Source of the DNA: Limimaricola sp964022235
Lineage (GTDB): Bacteria; Pseudomonadota; Alphaproteobacteria; Rhodobacterales; Rhodobacteraceae
Direction of reading: 5' to 3'
Assembly: GCF_964022235.1 (NCBI RefSeq)
Contig: NZ_CAXHZL010000002.1
Location: forward strand, 1 to 64,000
Length of the DNA: 64,000 nucleotides
The notes under the pieces were generated by a model. The model saw only the letters and a list, made by a program, of their open reading frames with translations. It ran no database searches and had not been told where the DNA came from. Made by a program: the position numbers and the translations under genes. Shown in pieces: positions 34,741 through 43,446 of this stretch; within the stretch, counting starts at the first letter, position 1, and every line of letters starts with the position of its first letter.

Positions 34741-36426
34741 ATGGAGACCAAGGCCAACTACGTCCTCGTCGGCGCCTTCACCCTCGCGGGCCTGCTCGGC
34801 ATTCTCGCCTTCCTGCTCTGGTTCGCCCGGGTCGAGCTGGACCGGCAGTTCGCCACCTACGAGATCGAGTTCGGCAGCGTCTCCGGGCTCGGCCGCGCCT
34901 CGGAAGTGCGCTTTGGCGGGCTGCTGGTCGGACAGGTCACCGACCTCGCCCTCGCCCCCGAACAGACGGGTGCCATAAGGGTCGTGGTGCAGGTGCAGGC
35001 CGATACCCCGGTCCGGCGCGACAGCATCGCCCGGATTGAGGCGCTGGGTGTGACCGGCGTGTCCTATGTCGAGATCGAGGCGGGATCGCCCGACACGCAG
35101 CTGCTTTCCGCCGCCCCCGGCGATCCATTGCCGCGCATCGCCGCCGGGCCCTCGACGCTGCAATCGCTGACCCGCAGCGCGCCCGAACTGCTCGACGAGG
35201 CGCTCTCGGTCATGCAGCGCCTCGACACCCTGCTCGACGAGGCGAACCGCGACCGCATCGTGCGAATCCTCGACAACACCGAACGGGCGAGCGCGGCGCT
35301 GGCGGATACGCTCGACGAGCTGTCCGGCACGGCGGAGGCGATCACAGGCGTCACGGCCGAAGCCCGGCGCTTCAACGACACATGGGACGATCTCGCCGAT
35401 GGGCTCCTGCGCCTCTCCGACCGGGCCGAGACCACCATGGCCCGGATCGATACGCTGGCGGAGTCCGCCGGGGAGACGATGCGAAGCGGCTCCGACACCC
35501 TTCAGGCAGCACAGGATCTGCTGGCCGAGACCAACCGCTACATGGCCGATGAGGCAAGCGCCGCCAGCACCGCCCTGCAGCAGATGCTCGACGAGCTGCG
35601 GGCCGAGATCGGGGTGCTGGGGCCCGAGGCCCGGCGCATGATCGACACGCTCGCTTCGGCTGGGGAGGCGGCCGGGGCCCGTCTCGACGAGACCGCCGAG
35701 CTGCTGCAAAGCGCCACGGACGCTGCGACCCGGCTCGGCCCCGCGATCGGAACCGCCGAGCACGAGATCGCGGCCCTTTCGGGCGCCGCGCGCGATCTGG
35801 TGGCGCGGGCCGAGCGGTTGGTCGACGAGGATCTCGCGCCGATGCTGTCGGAGCTGCGCGGGACCGGGCGCGCCATGGACGATCTCGTCTCGACGCTGGG
35901 CCCGGATATAGCGAGCGCTACCGAAAGCGCCGCCCGGCTCGCCGGCTCGGCCGAAGCCCTCGTCACGGGGGCGGCGGACGGGCTCGCGGCCGCGCAGGAT
36001 GCCATGCGCTCGCTGGAGACCGCCATGCAGCGCGGCGAAGCCGCCTTCGCCTCGGCTGACCGGACCTTTTCGGAGACGGCGCGGATCGCGGAAGAGGAGA
36101 TCGCGCCGCTGATCTCGGACGTCCGGGGCGCCGCTTCGGGCCTCGAGAGCGCCATTGGCACGGTCTCCGCCGAGCTGCCCGGGATCGGCACGGATCTGCG
36201 GCGCGCGAGCCAGGCGGCGGCGACCGCCTTCGAGACGCTGGCCGCCACGGTGGCGCGGTCGGGAACCGCGCTGGACGGCTTCACGGCCGAGGCGCTTCCG
36301 GGCTATGCTCGCCTCGCACAGGAAGCGCGTGCCCTGGTCGGGAACCTCGACCGCATGGTTGGCCGGATGGATCGGGACCCCGCCCGCTTCCTGCTGGACG
36401 ACCGGGCCCCCGCCTACCGCAGGTGA
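34741..36426 (+). CDS. mlaD: MlaD-type MCE-domain protein with a long coiled-coil tail
   Basis: The 561-residue protein has an N-terminal membrane anchor (about 8-28), one MCE domain (about 38-115; SGLGRASEVRFGGLLVGQV) and some 400 residues of Ala/Glu/Asp-rich helix with heptad character (for example LDTLLDEANRDRIVRILDN). E. coli MlaD is about 180 residues. The long tail resembles MCE proteins that build a periplasm-spanning tube. It starts 3 bp after the ATPase gene. Confidence 0.88.
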   Translation: METKANYVLVGAFTLAGLLGILAFLLWFARVELDRQFATYEIEFGSVSGLGRASEVRFGGLLVGQVTDLALAPEQTGAIRVVVQVQADTPVRRDSIARIEALGVTGVSYVEIEAGSPDTQLLSAAPGDPLPRIAAGPSTLQSLTRSAPELLDEALSVMQRLDTLLDEANRDRIVRILDNTERASAALADTLDELSGTAEAITGVTAEARRFNDTWDDLADGLLRLSDRAETTMARIDTLAESAGETMRSGSDTLQAAQDLLAETNRYMADEASAASTALQQMLDELRAEIGVLGPEARRMIDTLASAGEAAGARLDETAELLQSATDAATRLGPAIGTAEHEIAALSGAARDLVARAERLVDEDLAPMLSELRGTGRAMDDLVSTLGPDIASATESAARLAGSAEALVTGAADGLAAAQDAMRSLETAMQRGEAAFASADRTFSETARIAEEEIAPLISDVRGAASGLESAIGTVSAELPGIGTDLRRASQAAATAFETLAATVARSGTALDGFTAEALPGYARLAQEARALVGNLDRMVGRMDRDPARFLLDDRAPAYRR

Positions 36427-36436
36427 AGGGAATGGA

Positions 36437-37060
36437 ATGCTTCGGGTTCAAGGTGCGGCCGGTTTCGGGCTCTTTCTGCTGCTGGCCGGCTGTGGCGCGC
36501 TGGATGTCCTGGACCGGGCTTCGGCGCCACTCGAGGTCTTCGAACTGCGCCCGCCTGAAATTGATGGGGCTGCGGGCGCATCACGCCCGCTCGACGTGAT
36601 CGTCGAACTGCCCGTGGCCTCCGGCAGCATCGCCACCGACCGGATCATGATCCGCCCCGATCCGCTGCGGGCGCAGTACTTGCCCGACGCGCGCTGGGCC
36701 GACCCGGTGCCGCAGATGGTCCAGACGCTGATGGTCCGAAGCCTCGGCGACAGCGCCGCGCTGCGATATGTCGGCCGCAGTCCTCTGGGCGTGGGCGGTG
36801 ATTACGCAGTGCTCACAGAGATCATCGGTTTTCATGCGGAGGCCTTCGCCGCCGAAGGTGCGCAGGTCGAGATCGAGCTGCTGGTCCGGTTGGTACGCGA
36901 AAGCGACGCGGCCGTTGTCTCGACGCGCCGGATCAAGGCGGCTGCCGAAGCGCCTTCGACCGACAGCCCGGCGCTGGCCGCCGCCTTCGACCGGGCCGTG
37001 CGGACCGCGCTGGGGGACTTCGTCGGCTGGGTGCTCGGCGCGGTCCGCACTAGCAGCTGA
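36437..37060 (+). CDS. ABC-type transport auxiliary lipoprotein (PqiC-like)
   Basis: The 207-residue protein has a lipoprotein signal ending LLLAGC (Cys19). It has the shape of the PqiC/ABC-type auxiliary family: short beta-rich domain, WADPVPQMVQTLMVRSLGD and a C-terminal helix. These lipoproteins anchor MCE systems to the outer membrane. It is the last gene of the STAS-MlaE, MlaF, MlaD operon, 10 bp after mlaD. ATG 36437 is chosen because the lipobox lies at the right distance. Confidence 0.85.
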   Translation: MLRVQGAAGFGLFLLLAGCGALDVLDRASAPLEVFELRPPEIDGAAGASRPLDVIVELPVASGSIATDRIMIRPDPLRAQYLPDARWADPVPQMVQTLMVRSLGDSAALRYVGRSPLGVGGDYAVLTEIIGFHAEAFAAEGAQVEIELLVRLVRESDAAVVSTRRIKAAAEAPSTDSPALAAAFDRAVRTALGDFVGWVLGAVRTSS

Positions 37061-37062
37061 CG

Positions 37063-37275
37063 TCATTTCGAGAACCGCACTGGCCATTTGGCGTTGCGCA
37101 GCAGGCTCCACGTCATCGCCCCGCGCACGAAGTCGTAGACGCGCGAATGGCCGAAGGCACCGGTGACGATCAGCGGCGCCCCCGTCTGGAAAGCTTCGCG
37201 CTCAATTATCCCGCTGATCTTGGATGACCCGCCGTCGGGCCACTCAGGTGCCGAAACGCTGGCGATTGGCGGCAC
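37063..37275 (-). pseudogene. UspA-type universal stress protein, C-terminal fragment
   Basis: 70 residues ending GAPLIVTGAFGHSRVYDFVRGAMTWSLLRNAKWPVRFSK, the ATP-binding C-terminal end of a two-domain universal stress protein (G-x2-G-x9-G-S/T-type loop). The N-terminal three quarters are missing, and the upstream 200 bp (to 37486) shows no matching frame. It is therefore a truncated remnant. It converges on the mla operon with 2 bp between stops. Confidence 0.6.
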
Positions 37276-37486
37276 AGCAGCGGCAATGGCCTATCTGGTC
37301 GGATCGCTGCTTCGCAGGATTGGCTAGAGGAGATCGGACTATCGCGGCCCAGGCGTCGCCCCAACCGCATCCGCGAGCGCGGTTGTGTTGCACGACACCT
37401 TCTCGCGCGCGGCGCGGCGGAACCGCATGGACTTGTTGTCCGATGCGCTTCCTTCGTTTTACGTGGGTTCTGCCCGACCGGCCACG

Positions 37487-37948
37487 CTACGCCCCGCCCA
37501 ACGCGACCGGGCGGTTCGACATCTCCCACATCTCGCGCAGCGACTTGTGCATGGCATGGGCGACATTCTCGATCTCGCCGGCGGAGGTCTTGCGACGAAG
37601 CAACGCGAAGACGGCGCAGACCGCCCCCTCCGGGTCGACCAAAGGCTCCTTGCTGAAATGCGCGCCGACCCGGTCGAGGAACTCGGCCTCGTTGCGCGGG
37701 CGCGGCACCTGCTTCGAGGGGTCCCAGCCCTCGAAATAGATCCCGCGTACCAGAACCGGCAGCTGGGCCGAGAGATCGACCGCCTCGTCGAGCGGCAGGA
37801 AATCCCGTAGCGTGTGCAACGTCGCGCGAAGCAGCATGTAGGCGCGCGGCTTGCGACCGCCCCATTCGAGATCCCGGCAGATTTCGTTCAGCCACTCGGC
37901 CACCACCTGCGGGCCGTGATCCAGGGCCGTGATTCCCGTCGTGGTCAT
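37487..37948 (-). CDS. DUF2267-family protein
   Basis: 153 residues, helical and leaderless, with the DUF2267 pattern RAYMLLRATLHTLRDFLPLDEAVDLSAQLPVLVRGIYFEGWDP. The molecular function is unknown. Such genes frequently occur in stress or low-oxygen clusters with universal stress proteins and Hsp20, as here. ATG 37948 is chosen because upstream residues match nothing. A perfect FNR box lies 58 bp upstream (38007-38020). Confidence 0.82.
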   Translation of the reverse strand: MTTTGITALDHGPQVVAEWLNEICRDLEWGGRKPRAYMLLRATLHTLRDFLPLDEAVDLSAQLPVLVRGIYFEGWDPSKQVPRPRNEAEFLDRVGAHFSKEPLVDPEGAVCAVFALLRRKTSAGEIENVAHAMHKSLREMWEMSNRPVALGGA

Positions 37949-38006
37949 GGCGCTCTCCTCGATTCGTGAATGTCTTCGAGCATCGCTCCTGGGAGCGGTC
38001 CGGACC

Positions 38007-38020
38007 TTGATCCTGATCAA
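38007..38020. promoter_or_regulatory. Perfect FNR-type box upstream of the DUF2267 gene
   Basis: TTGATCCTGATCAA matches TTGAT-N4-ATCAA exactly. It lies 58 bp before the DUF2267 ATG on the minus strand and downstream of the PEP synthase gene. An identical 14-mer occurs at 40498-40511. Confidence 0.75.
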
Positions 38021-38059
38021 GCCTGCGCCAACCGATCCCGTGATGCGATGAACAGCCGC

Positions 38060-40444
38060 TCAGCCGGAAGCGCTCCGCTCGGCCGCGGCGACGTTGCGCT
38101 TCACCGCGAGGAAGCTGTCCGGGCTGACCGAGATCGAGTCGATGCCTGCCCGCACGAGCAGCCGGGCGAAATCCGGGTCGTTGCTCGGGGCCTGCCCGCA
38201 AAGACCGATCTTCCGTCCCGCCGCCCTGGCCCGAGCGATGGCGGTCTCGATCATCCACAGCACCGCCGGGTCGCGTTCGCTGAACAGCGGCGCGAGGGCC
38301 TCGTTGTCGCGATCACAGCCGAGGGTGAGCTGTGTCAGGTCGTTGGAGCCGATCGAGAAACCGTCGAACCGCTCCGCGAAGGCGTCCATGAGGATCACGT
38401 TCGAAGGGATCTCGGTCATCATGTAGACCTCGAGGCCATTCTCGCCGCGCCCCAGACCGTTTTCGGCCATGATCTCCAGCACCCTGTCCGCCTCTTCGAG
38501 CGTGCGACAGAACGGCACCATGACGACGACATTATCGAATCCCATCTTGCCGCGCAGCCGCTTCAGGGCCGCGCATTCCATCGCGAAGGCATCCCGGTAG
38601 ATCGGAGCGTAGTAGCGCGCCGCCCCCCTGAGACCGATCATCGGGTTTTCCTCGACGGGTTCGAACCGGCGCCCGCCAAGGAGGTTCGCATACTCGTTCG
38701 ACTTGAAGTCGCTGGTGCGGACGATCACCGGCTTCGGATGCCAGACGGCAGCGATCCGGGCGAGGCCCGAGGCCAGCCGGTCGACGAAATAGGCGCGCCC
38801 GTCGGGGTGATCGCCGATCAGCTCGACGACAGAGGCGCGCTCGGCCTCGTCGGGGATGGCCGCCGGGTCGAGGAGCGCAAGGGGATGCGCTTTGATCTCG
38901 TGGCCGATCAGGAACTCCATTCGCGCCAGCCCAACCCCGTCCGCTGGCAACCGCCACCAGCGCAGGGCAGTAGCGGGATCGGCGATGTTCAGCATCACGC
39001 GGGTGCGGGTCTCGGGCACGCGGTCGAGCGGGATGTCCCGGACCGCGATCTCGGCCGCCCCGTCGAGAACCCTGCCCTCGCGGCCACCAGCGCAGGAGAC
39101 GGTCACCACCTGCCCGTCTTGCAGGATTTCGGTCCCGCGACCGGTGCCGACTACCGCGGGCAGGCCCAGCTCGCGGCTGACAATCGCCGCGTGCGAGGTG
39201 CGGACGCCGTGATCGGTGACGATCGCCGCCGCGCGCTTCATGACCGGCACCCAGTCGGGATCGGTGGTCGCAGTGACCAGCACGGAGCCGTCAACGAAGC
39301 GGTCGATATCCTGCGCCGAGCGGATCACGCAGACCCGGCCCGCCGCCGCGGCGCTGCCGACGCTGGTCCCTGCGAGCAGGACGGGGCCCTTCGGGGTGAC
39401 CTCGTAGGACCGCATACTCGCGCCGCCGAGGCGGGACTGCACCGTTTCCGGCCGGGCCTGAACGATGAACAGCTCGCCCGTCTCGCCGTCCTTGGCCCAT
39501 TCGATGTCCATCGGAACGCCGTAATGGGTCTCGATGAGCAGCGCCTGCCGCGCCAGTTCCACGACCTCGCAGTCGGTCAGGACGAACCGCGCGCGCTCGG
39601 CCATGCCCGTCGGCAGGTTGCGGGTCCGGGCTTCGCCGGGGACACCATATACCATCCTGAGTTCCTTCGAGCCGAGACTGCGCGACAGAATCGGCAATGC
39701 ATCCGGGCGAGACAGGAACGGCTTGAAGACAAGAAACTCGTCAGGATCGACCGTCCCCTGAACGACATTCTCGCCAAGCCCCCAGGCGCCGGTGACGAGC
39801 ACGAAGCGGTCGCAGCCGGTTTCGGTATCGATGGTGAAGACCACGCCGGAGGCCGCGCTGTCGGCCCGCACCATCAGCTGCACGCCGACCGACAGAGCGA
39901 TAGCTTCGTGATCGAAGCCCTTCAGGCTGCGATAGGTGATCGCCCGGTCGGTGAACAGCGAAGCATAGCAGTGGCGACAGGCGTCGAGCAGCGCCTCCTC
40001 ACCGGTCACGTTCAGGAAGCTCTCCTGTTGGCCGGCGAAGCTGGCGTCGGGCAGGTCTTCGGCGGTCGCACTCGATCTCACCGCGACCGAGGGCCGGTCG
40101 CGCCCGGTGCGCTGGGCGAGCGTGCGATAGGCCGACAGGATCTCCTCGGCGATGTACGGCGGCCAGCGGGCGTCGAGAAAGGCTTGGCGAATGGCGGCCC
40201 CGGCTTGCCGCAGGCCAGACCGCTGGGCTTCGATGGCGGCGATATGCTGTCGGATGGTTTCCCGCAGTCCGTTCGCGGCGACGAAACCGCGATAGGCCTC
40301 GGCTGTCGTGGCGAAGCCCGGCGGCACTCTCACGCCACTTTCGGCAAGCTTCGAGATCATTTCGCCCAAGGAGGCGTTCTTGCCACCGACCAGCGTCACA
40401 TCGGAGCGGCGTACCTCCTCAAGCCAGACCAGATTGCGCGCCAT
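38060..40444 (-). CDS. ppsA: Phosphoenolpyruvate synthase
   Basis: The 794-residue protein has the expected three parts: an N-terminal ATP-grasp domain (VGGKNASLGEMI, RSSATAEDLPDASFAGQQES), the phospho-histidine domain (GVRTSHAAIVSRELG) and a C-terminal PEP/pyruvate barrel ending GLCGQAPSNDP with the acidic-base Cys. It converts pyruvate and ATP to PEP, AMP and phosphate, the gluconeogenic entry. ATG 40444 follows from the family start MARNLVWLEE. A perfect FNR box lies 53 bp upstream, shared with the divergent small gene. Confidence 0.95.
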   Translation of the reverse strand: MARNLVWLEEVRRSDVTLVGGKNASLGEMISKLAESGVRVPPGFATTAEAYRGFVAANGLRETIRQHIAAIEAQRSGLRQAGAAIRQAFLDARWPPYIAEEILSAYRTLAQRTGRDRPSVAVRSSATAEDLPDASFAGQQESFLNVTGEEALLDACRHCYASLFTDRAITYRSLKGFDHEAIALSVGVQLMVRADSAASGVVFTIDTETGCDRFVLVTGAWGLGENVVQGTVDPDEFLVFKPFLSRPDALPILSRSLGSKELRMVYGVPGEARTRNLPTGMAERARFVLTDCEVVELARQALLIETHYGVPMDIEWAKDGETGELFIVQARPETVQSRLGGASMRSYEVTPKGPVLLAGTSVGSAAAAGRVCVIRSAQDIDRFVDGSVLVTATTDPDWVPVMKRAAAIVTDHGVRTSHAAIVSRELGLPAVVGTGRGTEILQDGQVVTVSCAGGREGRVLDGAAEIAVRDIPLDRVPETRTRVMLNIADPATALRWWRLPADGVGLARMEFLIGHEIKAHPLALLDPAAIPDEAERASVVELIGDHPDGRAYFVDRLASGLARIAAVWHPKPVIVRTSDFKSNEYANLLGGRRFEPVEENPMIGLRGAARYYAPIYRDAFAMECAALKRLRGKMGFDNVVVMVPFCRTLEEADRVLEIMAENGLGRGENGLEVYMMTEIPSNVILMDAFAERFDGFSIGSNDLTQLTLGCDRDNEALAPLFSERDPAVLWMIETAIARARAAGRKIGLCGQAPSNDPDFARLLVRAGIDSISVSPDSFLAVKRNVAAAERSASG

Positions 40445-40497
40445 ACGGACCTCCCTGCCGGACTTCCGACAGCCTAGCCCGCCTGCCGGACCCGGCA

Positions 40498-40511
40498 TTG
40501 ATCCTGATCAA
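40498..40511. promoter_or_regulatory. Perfect FNR-type box in the ppsA divergent promoter
   Basis: TTGATCCTGATCAA, identical to the site at 38007. It lies 53 bp before ppsA (minus) and 63 bp before the small plus-strand gene at 40575, so one site may serve both promoters. Confidence 0.75.
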
Positions 40512-40574
40512 GGCGCCCGCCGGGCGCTTCGACCAGCATCACCGGCAAGAGCAACCGCCATGCGGGAGGATCCC

Positions 40575-40949
40575 ATGACGACGAATTTCGAGACGCTCGC
40601 CGCCGATATCGAGGGCCGGAAGGCCGGTCTGGACGCCAACCTCACCGCGCGCGCGATGTCCGCGATAGGCGAGTGGCATCCCGACCTCGTGCCAGCCAGC
40701 CGCACAGAAGAAATCTCGGTAGAGACGCTGCTCCACCTTGCTGATCAACTCGTCCCGGGCTGGAGCATTCTCTTCCGCGGAAAGGCGCAAGAACCCGATG
40801 GACACTGGTCCTGCACGATACGCGAGACCATGAGCCGTGACAGTGACGAATTCATCGGCCACGGCAAAGCTCCGGACCTCACGGCGGCGCTACTGGCCGC
40901 CATCTTGCGCGTGGTGAGCTATCGGTCGCGATCCAGTCTGCAGGCCTGA
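40575..40949 (+). CDS. Hypothetical 124-residue protein under a shared FNR box
   Basis: I do not recognise the family. The product is soluble and mixed alpha/beta, with MTTNFETLAADIEGRKAGLD at the start and a Trp-containing core (VPGWSILFRGKAQEPDGHW). It has no signal peptide, Cys or metal motif. GGGAGGA lies four bases before ATG 40575, making this start better than the ATG at 40560. It diverges from ppsA across one perfect FNR box and converges on the DksA-like gene, so it is probably a stress-island component. Confidence 0.65.
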   Translation: MTTNFETLAADIEGRKAGLDANLTARAMSAIGEWHPDLVPASRTEEISVETLLHLADQLVPGWSILFRGKAQEPDGHWSCTIRETMSRDSDEFIGHGKAPDLTAALLAAILRVVSYRSRSSLQA

Positions 40950-40982
40950 TCCACATCCATGTAGCGGCGCAGAGCCCCGGCC

Positions 40983-41306
40983 TCAGGCACCGCTTGCACA
41001 GTCGCGGCACAGCACGGCATAGGGCACCGCGCGCAGCCGTGCTTGCGAAATGTCGCGACCGCAGCGCCTGCAGATCCCGTATTCGCCGCGACCCATCCGC
41101 GCCAGCGCCTCCTCGAGCAGCCGCAGCTCGCGAAGATTGACCCGGCCCATGCTCTCCAGCACCTCGTCCTCCTCGAGGTCGATCGCCTGATCCTCAAGGT
41201 CGGGGTCCAAGGCCTGATCGAGACTGACTTCGATCTCGGCGAGATGGATCTTCAACTCCTCGATACGGGTCTCAATGCGGGCCCGGCGTTCGCTCTCTTC
41301 GGCCAT
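40983..41306 (-). CDS. TraR/DksA-family zinc-finger protein
   Basis: The 107-residue protein has an N-terminal coiled coil (about 1-60, acidic tip PDLEDQAIDLEEDE) and a four-Cys zinc finger, CRRCGRDISQARLRAVPYAV then LCRDC. Small DksA-like proteins bind the secondary channel of RNA polymerase and alter transcription under stress. It follows ftsH on the same strand (80 bp gap) and probably shares its FNR-box promoter. Confidence 0.88.
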   Translation of the reverse strand: MAEESERRARIETRIEELKIHLAEIEVSLDQALDPDLEDQAIDLEEDEVLESMGRVNLRELRLLEEALARMGRGEYGICRRCGRDISQARLRAVPYAVLCRDCASGA

Positions 41307-41386
41307 GGGCTGTCCTTTCGCTCATCCTGTCGGATTCTCTTGGCCGCAACAGCGCGTGGCGAGCCGGCCGGGACGCCAATCCCGCT

Positions 41387-43288
41387 TCAGGGACATGCCG
41401 TCGCCTGCGGACCGATCACAGTGACCTTCGCCACCGGATCAAGACAGCGGCGGATCTCGGCGGCGTCGAGGGTCTCGCGCGCCTCCAGCGCCTCGACGAG
41501 GCTTTCGATCTCCCGGTTGTGACCTTCGAAGATCTCGGTCGCCCGGCGCTCCGCCTCCTTGAGCAACGCCATCACCGCCCGGTCGACCCGGGCCGCCGTC
41601 TCGTCGGCATGGCTGCGCGGCTGCGCGATGGACTGGCCGATGAAGGGATGGTCCTCGCTCTGCTTCAGATCGACCGGGCCCAGCGCCTCGTCCATGCCCC
41701 AGCGGGACACCATGGCGCGCGCGAGCCCGGTGGCGCGGCGGATGTCGTCATCGGCCCCGGAGCTGACCGATCCGAGCAGCGCCCGCTCGGCCGCCCGCCC
41801 ACCGAGCAGCGTGGTCAACTGCCCGCGCAGATAGGCCTCGTCGAGCGTGTGCCGCTCCGCCTCGGGCAGCATATGCGTGCCGCCCAGCGCGTGGCCGCGC
41901 GGAATGATCGTCACCTTGAACAGCGGGTCGGCGCCAGGGGTATAGAAGGCCGCGGCGGTGTGCCCGGCCTCATGAACCGCGAGCCGGTGGCGCTCCTCCG
42001 GGCGGATCGCCAGCGAACGCACCGTGCCCATCATCACCTTGTCGCGCGCCTCCTCCAGATCGGCGCGGGTGATGCCCGTTCCGCTGCGCCGCGCGGCCAT
42101 GATCGCGGCCTCGTTGAGCAGGTTCTTCAGGTCCGCTCCCGAAAACCCAGGGGTCCCGGCCGCGATCGCATCGAGATCGTCGGCGTTCGCCAACGGCAAT
42201 CGTCCGGCATGTATGTCGAGGATGGCGCGCCGCGCGATCCGGTCAGGCAGTTCGAGCGTGACGTGCCGGTCGAAGCGGCCCGGACGGAGAAGAGCCGGGT
42301 CGAGCACATCGGGCCGGTTGGTCGCGGCGAGCACGACCACCGCCTCGCGCCCGCCGAAACCATCGAGCTCGGCGAGGATCTGGTTCAGGGTCTGCTCGCG
42401 CTCGTCATGCCCGCCGCCGAGCCCGGTACCACGGGTCCGGCCGATGCTGTCGAGCTCGTCGATGAAGATCACCGCCGGGGCGGCGGCGCGCGCGGCCTCG
42501 AACATCTTGCGGACCCGGCCCGCGCCGACCCCGACGAAGATCTCGATGAACTCGGAGCCCGAGGTCGAGAAGAAGGGCACGTCGGCCTCACCGGCCAGCG
42601 CCTTGGCGAGAAGCGTCTTGCCGGTGCCGGGCGGCCCGACCAGCAGCACGCCGTGGGGCACCTCGGCGCCGACGCGCTGGAACCGCTCCGTGTCGCGCAG
42701 GAATTCGACCAGTTCGGCCACCTCGCGCTTGGCCTGGTCCTGCCCGGCCACGTCGTCGAAGGTGACCTTCTGCGCCGGTCGGCTGGGCTTGGTGAAGCGG
42801 CCGCTCAGCAGCCCGCCCGCGCCGAAGCCGCCCGCCCCCGGCCCGAGGCCGCCGGCCATCCGCCCGATCAGGCGGCGCTGCAGCCAGAAATACACCCCGA
42901 GGATCACGACCCATGGCAGCAACAGGCCCAGAAGCGAGAAGTCGCTCGGCTCTGCCGCGCTCACCTCGACCCGCCTGGCCTCCAGCAAGGGCAGCAGGTC
43001 GGGATCGCCTTGGACCGGCGTCACCGCCCTGTACCGCGCCTCGCCGCCGCCCGTCGTTTCGGAGACAGACAGGAGGATGCCGTGCTCTTGCAGTTCGGCG
43101 CTGGCGACCTCGCCCGTCTCGATCATGCGCTTGGCGGCGCTGTAGGAGATTTCCTCGGGCGCCTCGTCGGGCAGAAACCAGACCGCGCCTAGGATCAGCA
43201 GCGCCCAGAAGACCCCGACCCATATCCACTGACGGGCAGGAGGCCAGCCCGGATCGGGCTCCGGGGATCGCTCATCCCTGTCGTTCAT
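41387..43288 (-). CDS. ftsH: ATP-dependent zinc metalloprotease FtsH
   Basis: About 633 residues with two N-terminal membrane helices (about 20-40 and 120-140). The AAA module has Walker A GPPGTGKT, Walker B VIFIDELDSIG and ATNRPDVLDPALLRPGRFD, and the peptidase has zinc site HEAGH. It degrades damaged or short-lived membrane proteins. A Gly-rich linker (GGLGPGAGGFGAGG) precedes the AAA domain. Placement among stress genes suggests a second, accessory FtsH. The second of two ATGs (43288) has the better spacing to GGAGGGG. An FNR-like box lies 59 bp upstream. Confidence 0.93.
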   Translation of the reverse strand: MNDRDERSPEPDPGWPPARQWIWVGVFWALLILGAVWFLPDEAPEEISYSAAKRMIETGEVASAELQEHGILLSVSETTGGGEARYRAVTPVQGDPDLLPLLEARRVEVSAAEPSDFSLLGLLLPWVVILGVYFWLQRRLIGRMAGGLGPGAGGFGAGGLLSGRFTKPSRPAQKVTFDDVAGQDQAKREVAELVEFLRDTERFQRVGAEVPHGVLLVGPPGTGKTLLAKALAGEADVPFFSTSGSEFIEIFVGVGAGRVRKMFEAARAAAPAVIFIDELDSIGRTRGTGLGGGHDEREQTLNQILAELDGFGGREAVVVLAATNRPDVLDPALLRPGRFDRHVTLELPDRIARRAILDIHAGRLPLANADDLDAIAAGTPGFSGADLKNLLNEAAIMAARRSGTGITRADLEEARDKVMMGTVRSLAIRPEERHRLAVHEAGHTAAAFYTPGADPLFKVTIIPRGHALGGTHMLPEAERHTLDEAYLRGQLTTLLGGRAAERALLGSVSSGADDDIRRATGLARAMVSRWGMDEALGPVDLKQSEDHPFIGQSIAQPRSHADETAARVDRAVMALLKEAERRATEIFEGHNREIESLVEALEARETLDAAEIRRCLDPVAKVTVIGPQATACP

Positions 43289-43347
43289 CATGTCCCCTCC
43301 GGCATTTGGTCATACAGCGGGTCTACCGGAGGGGCGCGCCACCAACC

Positions 43348-43361
43348 TTGATGCAGGTCAA
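43348..43361. promoter_or_regulatory. FNR-like box between ftsH and phosphoribosyltransferase genes
   Basis: TTGATGCAGGTCAA has one mismatch (GTCAA) to TTGAT-N4-ATCAA. It lies 59 bp before ftsH and 85 bp before the divergent gene. A weaker second copy, TTGCGGCAGATCAA, follows at 43383-43396. Confidence 0.6.
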
Positions 43362-43446
43362 GCCGGGAGGGAGCGGGCGGGCTTGCGGCAGATCAAGGCG
43401 CGCAAGGGCTCGTCAGCTAGGTTGGGGATGGAGAGGGAGATCGCCG

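Noticed and set aside
37206..38258. 350-residue minus-strand frame over the DUF2267 gene
   Set aside because: Out-of-frame shadow of DUF2267 and ppsA sequence, Arg/Gly-rich.
37970..40477. 835-residue open frame on the plus strand opposite ppsA
   Set aside because: It is antisense to a full-length PEP synthase with intact motifs; its Arg/His/Asp-rich composition is that of a GC-driven shadow.
41519..43192. 557-residue plus-strand frame opposite ftsH
   Set aside because: Antisense to FtsH with all catalytic motifs; rich in Arg, Gly and Asp without recognisable domains.
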